Part shown: in pieces, positions 10,690-19,236 of the stretch
Numbering within the stretch: the first letter of the stretch is position 1
Layout: every line of letters starts with the position of its first letter
Origin: Leptodontidium sp. MPI-SDFR-AT-0119
Lineage: Eukaryota; Ascomycota; Leotiomycetes; Helotiales; Leptodontidiaceae
Assembly: GCA_020726505.1 (NCBI GenBank)
Contig: JAHLEZ010000014.1
Coordinates: forward strand, 496,001-560,000
Direction of reading: 5' to 3'
Length of the DNA: 64,000 nt
Made by a program: the position numbers and the translations under genes
Notes under the pieces: model-generated
The model's database searches: none
Seen by the model: only the letters and a program-made list of their open reading frames with translations
What the model was told of the DNA's origin: nothing

Positions 10690-12003
10690 ATGCAAGTTCT
10701 TCATCTACTTTTGGCCTTGACTGGGGCTCTTGGTTCACCAACTGTCCAGTCCGATCATCATACTCGCCCGAATACCCTTGGATATGGGTCTGCCGAGTCT
10801 GTCGGGATGCAATCAGCTCCACTTCAAGAGATGGTTGCGAACCTGACAGCCTATACCCACCCTGCAAACTACGGAGCACCAACTCGCAATCAAATCCATC
10901 CAGTTGAACCAGGATCTGTCACGCTCGTAGCTCATGATTCAACGATTGTGTCCGAATTTGCTGTTGGGAAAAGGAATCTTTATGCCGATGTAAACGGAAC
11001 ATATTTGCCGGAAAGCGAACAAGAAGATGCGACGGTGGACAGCATCTACGATTTGGCGAGTCTGACGAAACTGTCCACTACTGTTGCGGCTTTGAGACAA
11101 CTTGATACTGGAAAGCTGAGCTTGAATGCGACAGTTGCCTCATATATCCCAGCATTCGCAGTCAATGGCAAGGAAGAAATCACGATCCTACAGCTCCTCA
11201 CTCATACAAGTGGGTTTGATGCAGACCCTGTTCCATCCCTCTTCTCGTCAAACTACACCACGTACGCAGAGAGGATCAATGCCATCATCACTCAGAAAAT
11301 CATCAACCCGCCCGGAAGCGCTTTCCTATATTCTGATCTCAACTTCATGACCATGGCCATCGTCCTCGAGAAGATCACTGGACTTCCCATTGACGCACAG
11401 ATCTACCAGTACACAATCCCTCTTGGGATGACGAAGACATTCTTCAATCGTGGAAACATCGAGGGACAAAGGATCCCATTCTACCACGATATGGCGACCC
11501 AGGAATTCCAAATTGATGTTCTGGGCCCAGGAGAACCTCAGAGACCCCAGCCAGTTCGCGGCACTGTCCACGATGAGAACGCATGGGCACTCGGCGGCGT
11601 CTCTGGCCACGCGGGTCTTTTCTCCACCGTAGGCGACACAGCCAAATTCTGCCAGATGATTCTCAATAATGGGACATATGGCGGTCACCGTATACTTTCG
11701 CATGAAGTGGTTGACTTGATCTTCACGAATTTCAACACCAAGTTTCCTGGCGAGGAGCATGGATTGGGTTTTGAATTGAATCAGTACTACACGGCCGGAC
11801 CGATGGCGAGTCTCCTCACAGCTAGCCATACGGGATTCACTGGCACGAGTTTGGTCATCGATCGAGGGACGAATAGCTTCTGGTTGCATTTTGCGAATAG
11901 AGTGCATCCGGATAGGAGGTGGAGTAGTAATAATATTGCGAGAGAAGCTGTGGGGTATTGGGTTGGGAAGAGTCTGGGAAAAGCCGTCACCTTCCCCACT
12001 TAG
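10690..12003 (+). CDS. Secreted serine hydrolase of the beta-lactamase/S12 family, AmiE-like
   Basis: Single exon of 437 residues from the Met at 10690. That start is chosen because the next 15 residues form a signal peptide (hydrophobic core of Leu and Ala, then Gly-Ser-Pro). The S12 motifs are present: SxxK as S124-L-T-K127 in DLASLTK, the Tyr motif as Y214-S-D, a THTSGF segment, and an HTGFTG box at 380-385 in the KTG position. The GTVHDENAWALGGVSGHAGLFST-type segment (about 291-312) is typical of a bacterial subgroup that includes the secreted muropeptide amidase AmiE of Bacillus subtilis, and the length is also close. In B. subtilis amiE is in the murQ operon. Here the gene lies two genes from a murQ fusion, so removal of peptides from muropeptides outside the cell is a reasonable guess. 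A general esterase or D-aminopeptidase role is equally allowed by the motifs. Confidence 0.82.
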   Translation: MQVLHLLLALTGALGSPTVQSDHHTRPNTLGYGSAESVGMQSAPLQEMVANLTAYTHPANYGAPTRNQIHPVEPGSVTLVAHDSTIVSEFAVGKRNLYADVNGTYLPESEQEDATVDSIYDLASLTKLSTTVAALRQLDTGKLSLNATVASYIPAFAVNGKEEITILQLLTHTSGFDADPVPSLFSSNYTTYAERINAIITQKIINPPGSAFLYSDLNFMTMAIVLEKITGLPIDAQIYQYTIPLGMTKTFFNRGNIEGQRIPFYHDMATQEFQIDVLGPGEPQRPQPVRGTVHDENAWALGGVSGHAGLFSTVGDTAKFCQMILNNGTYGGHRILSHEVVDLIFTNFNTKFPGEEHGLGFELNQYYTAGPMASLLTASHTGFTGTSLVIDRGTNSFWLHFANRVHPDRRWSSNNIAREAVGYWVGKSLGKAVTFPT

Positions 12004-12271
12004 AATAAACTAGCACCAAGGGGTAAACTTACTACTAGCAATAACAAAGGCATATTGATGGAGTCAGATGCAGATGCAGCATTCTTTACCATATGACTAC
12101 TCTAACGAGTAAGAAGGGAAAGTCAGAGACATACCCATGGTTGCCAAGCGAGCCCCTAAATATACGAATAGCTCTGGGGGGAAAACACATCATGACAGAC
12201 AATAAGTGATTGAAATTTAGTACATGAAGTGTGTATACAATGGTTGTGCTTATGACACTCAATTGAGGAAA

Positions 12272-12505
12272 TCATTTGAACCACATCTGACCGCCTTTAC
12301 AAGAAGAGTTTGAAGTGAATCGAATACATCGATAGAACGAAGTCCAATCAATCACCTCTAATTTAAGAGAAGAGACGAAAGGAAATCGAATACAGTGATA
12401 AAAACAAGTCAATTCCGCCTGCTCCATTTCAGAGGAACAGTTAAGAGGAAATTTGATGGAGTGACAGAACGAAATCCAGTCATCCTCCTCCACTTCAATG
12501 GGCAT
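12272..12505. repeat. Degenerate tandem repeat, about 3 units of 65-69 bp
   Basis: Three successive blocks share the order C/T-rich start, AAGAG, GAAATCGAATAC or similar, GA-T-A-AACGAAGTCCA. They begin near 12285, 12350 and 12415. Read on the minus strand they give a matching repeated peptide (SFYxCIRFxxNSS-like), but there is no evidence that this is translated. Confidence 0.55.
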
Positions 12506-13189
12506 TTAGTTCAAAGTGCATAAAAAAAATGCTTGTAAAATTCAAAATAGACTGTTGAACCAAGCTCCGAACCCACGATAATGGCAAATGATGGAACTTC
12601 AGTGCTCTAATGCAAAATATGCATTTCCCAAGATCATTCATTCACTTATTAAATTTCCTTCTCTAATGCAAACCTATCAAGTAAAGTGGCTGTTTCATTT
12701 CGGCACTTGAGATTTGTACTACTATCGAGACCAGCTGGAATAACTATTCTGCAGCCTCAAGGTAAGCTCAAATCACAACATTGCCATAGATGCTCAGGCC
12801 GATCTCGTTCATGCCCGTTTTTGAGCGGAAAGAGAAATGGAGGAAGAATATTAGGACGAATGCATTTCCTGGGAAACCTGAGAGGATCAAGATCTGATCA
12901 GGTGTCATTCCTCTCCACTGCGCTTGCTTCACTTTGTGCAATAAGAAGCTTCGAGTTTCGTGTCTTGGCGCTCGCAACCTTGCTGTGGAACTCTTCGAGT
13001 CACACCGATTTCTGATGACTTTGGGCCGCAAAATGCCGGGATTCGATGCCATCATGTGTTCCTCATAGCTATCATAACTTCTGTTCCTCTGCAGCGAGAC
13101 CAACCCAGATCAAATTGATGATCAATGGAACTACTGGTATCGGTGTTCGAGTCTGCGAAAAGTGAGGTCTCAAAACGAGGGGTCCTAGA

Positions 13190-14280
13190 TTCGACCATCG
13201 TCATCTCGACTTGTAAGCTCAAGATGCTTTTCAGCGACACCTAGAAGCCAGGAATCGCTTGCCAGTACTCCATCCATGTGATCCTCATCGACCAACATCG
13301 TAGTGAACGTCTTGTGTGCGGACATGACGATTTCAGGCTTCGTCGAACTTGCCAGGGTGAGCAATTCCTCAATCTTGGTTCGCTCGTGAAGCCCGTCTGT
13401 AAGTAAGGATGCCCCGTCTCAAGCTTGACCGGAGGCTGCTTCTTGATTTCCTGTCACAGCCAGAATTGAAAAGATCCCTGATTCGAAGGGCACGACAACG
13501 CAAAGGGACTTCGCGTAGTAGAACAGCTGCTGTAGGACGTTCAGGATCCTGAAGAGTCGCGAGTCGATGATAGCTGTACTAGTCGGAGATCCTGAGGAAC
13601 CATCATCGTAACTTTGAACAAACCGAAATTGCGTCGCAGAACAACTTTTGCAAAGTCTCCAGTGCCTCGTGATTTCGCAGGCTGAAGTATGGAGTGACTA
13701 GCTGACAGTTGTAAGAGCCTTATCGGAGGCATTAAAGTACCATCACCTTGCAACCACAGCCCAAGGTAGACTTTCTGGAGAGATTTTGGTCGTGCGAGAA
13801 TCGCTAGATGGTGGTACAAGCGACCGGTTGTAAGAGCCTTGTCAGAGGGCCCTAGACGACCAGTCTTCGTGTCTTCGAAACCCGGCCCAATTCTCTCCTC
13901 AGCGGACATCATCATCTTCGATAGCGATTTGGTATCGGTCCAGATATCCTAGGCACTCAATCCACGTATCTTCGAAGGCCGGAACAGTCTCGTGGAAGAA
14001 CAACATCATAAAGTATGCGAAGTAAATAAAGGCAAGCATGTATTCGGAAGCTGCTCAGAGCCGCTTGAGATGGAATCTCATCACTAGATACACCAAGTAG
14101 ATGAATGTAAGCGTTTTTTCAAAAGAAGCAGGTAGTCTAGGCCACGGATGCTCAAGAAAGTAGGGAATTTCGTGTCCCCACATTGGGCTGGCATCGCATA
14201 CTTTGACGATTGCTTCCAGGCTGGATGAGGGAATGGATGCTGGCTTCCGAAAAAGAAATCGTGGTGCTCATGAACCAAAT
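13190..14280 (-). pseudogene. Decayed Est1-type DNA/RNA-binding-domain protein gene
   Basis: Fragments of one protein family occur in order on the minus strand but in different frames. First come VHEHHDFFFGSQHP and a SKYAMPAQ segment (14278 onward). Then HMLAFIYFAY-like residues and ETVPAFEDTWIECLG (about 14040-13925), ending at a TGA just after EDDDVR. Next, in a new frame, are DKALTTGRLYHHLAILARP (about 13850) and VLQQLFYYAKSLCVVVPF (about 13530-13480). A tail fragment follows at 13400-13200. TGRLYHHLAIL followed by LQQLFYY is the signature of fungal proteins with an Est1-type TPR/DNA-RNA-binding domain. A partial duplication inside the gene repeats the GATAAGGCTCTTACAAC sequence near 13720 and 13840. 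Several stops and frame changes make expression of a full protein impossible. Confidence 0.7.
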
Positions 14281-14428
14281 CCGGTTGTTAAGCCTGCATA
14301 AATGCCTTTGACTTCCGCCACAAGGTGTTCTCGAGACTCTCTCAGGTGCGTGAGGTGCCGCAAGTGTAATCCGTAGTTGTTCTTGACAGATCGGTCTTGT
14401 CTCTGGCTGCATAATAATCTGTGAGACC

Positions 14429-14696
14429 AGGCTGAAGGGTCGCTGACCTTGCAGAACCAGCTGAGATATCATCTCCAGGCGCGTTTGCTGTTCGTGGGAC
14501 GAGGCTGAAGGGTCATGGACCAGTCATGCAGGCCCAGCTGAGATACCATCTCTAGGCGCGTTTGCCGTTCGTGGGGCGGGGCTGAGCGGTTTGATCTCGG
14601 TTTGTAGACTGAACATTGGGACGAGGCTGAAAGAGCATTTGCCATGTAGGCCCAGCCGAAATACCATCTCCAGGTCCGTTCAAATCTTGCGGGTGC
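14429..14696. repeat. Diverged tandem repeat, 73-76 bp units
   Basis: Units begin with AGGCTGAAGGGTC at 14429 and 14502, a shortened unit starts near 14578, and another begins at 14624. Each full unit contains CAGCTGAGATA-CATCTC-AGG and, in the first two, CGCGTTTGC-GTTCGTGGG. The units lie just 5' of the Est1-like relic. Confidence 0.65.
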
Positions 14697-14851
14697 GTCG
14701 TAGTAGCCTTGTCGTTTTCACCTTTTGGTTTCGCGGTTCTAGAGTCATTTCTTCTGCATCATTCATTGGCCTATTTGACACCATTGTTAGTACTAAGCAC
14801 TTTAAAAACAGAACCAGGGAGTAGAAACGAACTTGGATTTAATCTCTGCAC

Positions 14852-15323
14852 TCAGCCTGCAGCTCCCCAAGTCTGATGGTGAAGCATTCTGGACATCGCA
14901 TTGAATGCGTCTCCAACGGCCTGTTGGAACTCGTGCCGTTCTGCCACATGTGAGTGGAAAACGAGTGGTCCTGGTGATGAATTGGTGGACATAGAATTTA
15001 GACCGGTACTCCCGCGAGCATGCGAATCCATCAGACCAAGCTCGATGTCTGTGTAAAAGTGTTAGCACGGTATCCGACAACATTTTCAGGAAATGGTGAG
15101 CACACGAGACGCAGCTGTTTATTCCCGGGTCACTTACCTCTCAGTCTGACTGGACGACGACCAACACGAATAGCAACGAAGATGGCAATGATTGAAAGGA
15201 AGGTTGTTGACAGGCCGAAGCTCACGGCGACAGTCTCGCTAACTTGCACTGAGGGGGCACATCAGCAGCTGATCCTTAGTTCCATCAGATGGTGAAAGTT
15301 CAGTGAAGTTGCAACATACACAT
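14852..15323 (-). CDS. Small single-pass membrane protein (hypothetical)
   Basis: Exons 15323-15320, 15248-15138 and 15048-14852 give 103 residues. The first coding exon would be only ATG plus one base. The second holds a transmembrane segment (about residues 8-28, SETVAVSFGLSTTFLSIIAI) followed by an Arg-rich stretch (RVGRRPVRLR). The third gives a soluble tail that ends in HHQTWGAAG. Introns (71 and 89 bases) have clean ends (GTATGT...CCTCAG; GTAAGT...ACACAG). The joined frame keeps coding character across both junctions, while the unspliced strand does not. I know similar short TM proteins from leotiomycete genomes but can give no function. The start exon is the weakest part of the model. 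Confidence 0.55.
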
Positions 15324-15940
15324 GATGCTCTGTGCAGAGAGACACTGATGGCATTGACTAATCGGGGTCGTTGCCTAGCCATTTCGTCGGTCTGGCTCCC
15401 GGACACGGGGAGGCGCTTTTATATGAACAAGAGCAAGCAGTGCGCCGTGAGGCTCGACGGGGTTTATACATCTAGGTGACTCGAACTCGGGCGAGTTCTG
15501 CCACTTGCAGCCACCGCGGGTATTGATTCGTCTCGTGCGAAAAGCTGTTGTGATGACTGCAGATCGCCTGACAGCGGTGGGAAATAGCGCAGCAGGGAGG
15601 GCTCACATTTTGGTCCGCAGGCAGAAGCAAAAGGACCAGATCGCGAGACCGGAACCGAGCCCAACTCCCATCAGTCTGGGTCTGCCAACAACTCTGTGCG
15701 ACGCTGTGAGAGGGCATCCTCTCGAACCTTCTACAGCCGCCCTTGCCTTTACGGCAGACAGACCTATCTCTGGCTCGTGCTTTACTCCGTAGGCTCTGTC
15801 TATGGATTTCGACCAATGAGGACATGAGAACTAGGTCTGTGGCCTGGAAAAGCAAAAGTTCGCATTCAACGTGGGGGAGTAGGGTTTAGAGCGGGGCATG
15901 TGTCGTCATTGCGATTTTCCTCGCGGGGACCCTTGCGCTG

Positions 15941-15995
15941 GAGCAGGGCAGGGAAGAGAGGGACAGAGAGAAATAAAGTAATAGGCTGGATGGGA
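15941..15995. repeat. Left copy of a direct repeat around the inverted-repeat element
   Basis: The block CAGGGCAGGGAAGAGAGGG, then an AGAGAAAT segment and GGCTGGATGGGATG, recurs with small differences at about 16474-16524, on the other side of the 16076-16344 element. Confidence 0.6.
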
Positions 15996-16022
15996 TGGGA
16001 TGGGATGGGATGGGATGGGATG
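15987..16022. repeat. (GGGAT)n microsatellite
   Basis: Seven or so perfect GGGAT units, fading into GGTAT and GGCAT units up to about 16040. Confidence 0.9.
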
Positions 16023-16075
16023 GTATGGCATGGCATGCTATGGTAATGCGATGCAATAATGCAAAGAATAACGAA

Positions 16076-16344
16076 CTGGGCTGCAAAAGTTCGTGCGTTT
16101 AGGCTACTTTGCTTTGGTGAGGAACACCACTATTTCGGTAGAACTTCTAGAAACTCCCTTTTTTTTTTAAATCAACTCTTTACTTACAACCAATTGTTTG
16201 AATTCTTTAAAACTTGAAATTATATAAGTGAATAATAATTGTAATGATTTCATCACTAAATAAGTGTATATTTCGAAATAAATTATGTGTAATTCGTGTT
16301 CGAATTCATTTCAAAGCCTAAACGCACGGACTTTTGCAGCCCAG
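16076..16344. mobile_element. MITE-like element, 269 bp with 30-bp terminal inverted repeats
   Basis: The left end (16076-16105) starts CTGGGCTGCAAAAGTTCGTG. The reverse complement of the right end (16315-16344) is the same for 30 bases except one C/T difference. The interior (about 16150-16300) is AT-rich and has no coding frame. The TIR core TGGGxTGCAAxAAGTT resembles that of the Fusarium mimp/impala (Tc1-mariner) elements, but no clear TA duplication is visible at both edges. A non-autonomous DNA transposon is the best reading. Confidence 0.75.
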
Positions 16345-16369
16345 GGCACTGGGCAGGGCAATTCCTCTG

Positions 16370-16430
16370 CCTGGTGGACTATCACCCACTCGCTTACACA
16401 CACATACACACACATACATACAACATACAG
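16370..16430. repeat. (CA)n/(CATA)n microsatellite
   Basis: Runs of ACACACATACACACACATACATAC just right of the element. Confidence 0.85.
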
Positions 16431-16473
16431 CGGTTCCTGTCTCTGTCGTGAAGAAAAAAACAAACAAAATCTA

Positions 16474-16524
16474 GCCCAGCAGGACAGGGAAGAGAGGGAG
16501 AGAAATGATGGGCTGGATGGGATG
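16474..16524. repeat. Right copy of the direct repeat around the inverted-repeat element
   Basis: Shares CAGG-CAGGGAAGAGAGGGA, GAGAAAT and GGGCTGGATGGGATG with 15941-15995. Confidence 0.6.
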
Positions 16525-19236
16525 CTGGGGTGATGGCAACCGATTAGCATCCACAGGACCACAGCCACAATCAAAATACTTATACCTCCCCTTGATCCTG
16601 GAAGGGTTGTTGATAGATTGGCAGTTCCTTTTTAACCTTTCCGATACTTATGGCCAACAACGACCTGTATCAGCCTTACGTGAAGCTGCCTGCGGAGAGT
16701 ATGTTTGTTGCCTTTGGCCCTGGCCGTTACGAGGACCAAGATCCACCCTTACTCGTACATTGGCAATTTGTGAGCTGGCTGGGAGTCAGGGATCCGCTCG
16801 TTCTTGCAGTTGCAGGAAGCTTTAAGAAGAGATGGGATTGGCTGTGAGAGAAGATTTGCTTGTTCCTGTGAGACTTTGGACAAATGAGACGTTCAGCTTA
16901 CCCTGGCTGGGATCATCAGAGGAGTGAGGTTGACACAGGTATGCCTAGGGCGTTCTAGAAACATGCTTCCAGTGTTGAGCGTAAACCGACCGCCGTGCCA
17001 GTAGGGAAGCGGTGCAGGTTAGGATATCTGTATTGGAGGTCGTCAAAATAATCCCTGGAGCTCAACCATTGGACGAATAAAGTTCCAATTGAAGCGTTGC
17101 CGCGATATGCTTCACGAAGCTCATGCAGCCGAAGACGCCTCCGGGCATATGCCTGACCAGTAAGACTGACTGTTCTGACACATTGATTTGGAGGAGACGT
17201 GGATGTAATCACGGCGATCATGTTCCACCGCCCAGTAGAAGAGGCGGTGCGATGTGACGATAGCCGATGTGCTTCTAGCACTGCAGTGAGGCTTGTGGCA
17301 GCCGATGACATCCATGGTTCGAGGCTGGCCAAATTCGTCGCCGGTGAAGCGAAGACTACTCAAGTAATTAATCTTTGCTCTCTTTACTATATCTATGAAT
17401 GAGCGTCCGTTTAAAGTCTCTAAATTGTTTCAGAACATTGACTGTAAGGAAGAGCCCAGGTGCAAGTAAGCCTTAATTTTAATCTTCAGAGTGAATTGTA
17501 TAGTGTAGTAACTCGTTTCACCGGACATGGATTCTGGCCCGCTCTGTTGCCCATATGCAAAGCAACCTACTCAAATAAACTTCGTCGTTTGCAGTCTCGA
17601 ACCCTTCACCCACTTAAATCTACAGGGGTTTCGAAGCTTGTGAGAATAGTAGAGCTCATACTAGAAGGGGACGAGTAAACAGTTCCGTCGTCCATCGGGA
17701 TGGACCTGGCGTTGGCCGCTAAGCCTCTAGACGGGTAGATGAACGCTGAAGGCTTTCTCTGCCTAATTTCACTTCGATTGCATTGTAGATCCTGTGTTCT
17801 CGAAGCCCGCCTGTACAACTCCAAAGCCTGCTCTGAATCCGAGAACCTGGTGTGGATGGCAACTCCACTTTTACCCCTTTTTAAGCGACAGTAGACGAGC
17901 TGTTTACAGCCGCGCCTACCGCGTGTCCAAATATTGGAATCCAGTAATCGCAAGCCATCAACTTACGTTATACTCTACTTTAGATCAAAGGCATGGCTCG
18001 GCGCTGATAACAGTTCTCCAAAATCCTTCTCAGAAGCCCTCACCATCCCCTCTACCATCACCACCCCAGTGCTGAGTACATCAGTCTGTGAAAATAGTTT
18101 GAAGCGTTTTGAAATGAAGTCACTTGAATGAAGTCACTTGCCAACATTGTCCACATATTTCACATTGCCGGATTCCCAATGAAACTCAAGTAGTACGCTC
18201 GTTGCGGTCCCAGTGCCACATGGTACAAGTCAATAACTGTATGCAGAAGCTGGAAAACATCTTCGATTCCTCATGGCACATTTAATCTATGTCCTTATCA
18301 GGTGAGAGGTACATTGCGAAGGCAATTTTGTAAGTCTGACCGATCCCAAGACAGAGGGCCGGCCATCGTAGAGAAACGAACCACCGTCTCTGAAGAATCC
18401 CATCCGCGACATTTTGCTTGGTAAAGAGGGGTCCGCTATTGTCGTGTAACATGAATTCTTTGGGATGAAACTGAGTTGTGTTGGAAAAAGAGGGGCATCT
18501 CTTCGTAGAACTACTACCGCCAGCCACAAGTGATTAGATTTCTTGGCATTATCTGAGACTTTTGTTTGTGAGAGTACCGGAAGCAACCAAAAACACTAAA
18601 GTAGGGGCTGAACGCTGCCCTCCGAGATGATATCCAACAGAATCATGCGGGCATACTCTCTCATATGAGGGGACGAGAGAATATGTGGGTGATTGCAGGA
18701 TTTAAATCGAATCACGACCCTCCTTTACGCTTCTAGTGGACGAAAAAGCACAAGAGAGAACTTAAAGCGATGCAAACGAAGAACGGGAACCTTCTTATTT
18801 GATATCTGGCCATTGTTAAGACTCGAAAGTCGAAGTAAACCTGCGAACATAAAAGGAGGGACTTGCTAAAGTAACATCGCAATGGCGGGGTGAATCAGAG
18901 CAGCCTGCTGTGTTGTTCTGGATCAGCATCGCACAGCGTATTCTTCGCCCGCCCAAGTCAGCGTGCCTTCACCAAGATTCAGCCTAGCCTGAGCTTAGCC
19001 TAGGGGTCATGCTTCGGGTATTTGCAGGAGGACCTCCATGAAGAAGTTAATAGAGATATTGTACAAGAACGAAGGGGGACTCATTGAAGATTGGAATTTG
19101 CTTCCTATAGTACAAGTAAATGTACAGTACAGTACATGTAAAAGTTCATGCCTATAAACTATCCCATGCAAATGCCACGCTCCGACCCATGCTGCCCCGT
19201 CTATCATACACACCATATCCATAGAGTACAAACCTC
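16525..19236. other. Gene-poor region with possible gene relics
   Basis: No intact gene could be built. Short stretches have coding character: a 65-residue plus frame at 16650-16847 rich in aromatic residues, a minus frame around 17150-16955 (HELREAY...), and minus frames at 17700-17606 and 18530-18290. None could be linked by splice sites into a protein I recognise. They are best read as remnants, perhaps of the same degenerating gene family as the Est1-like relic. Confidence 0.4.
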
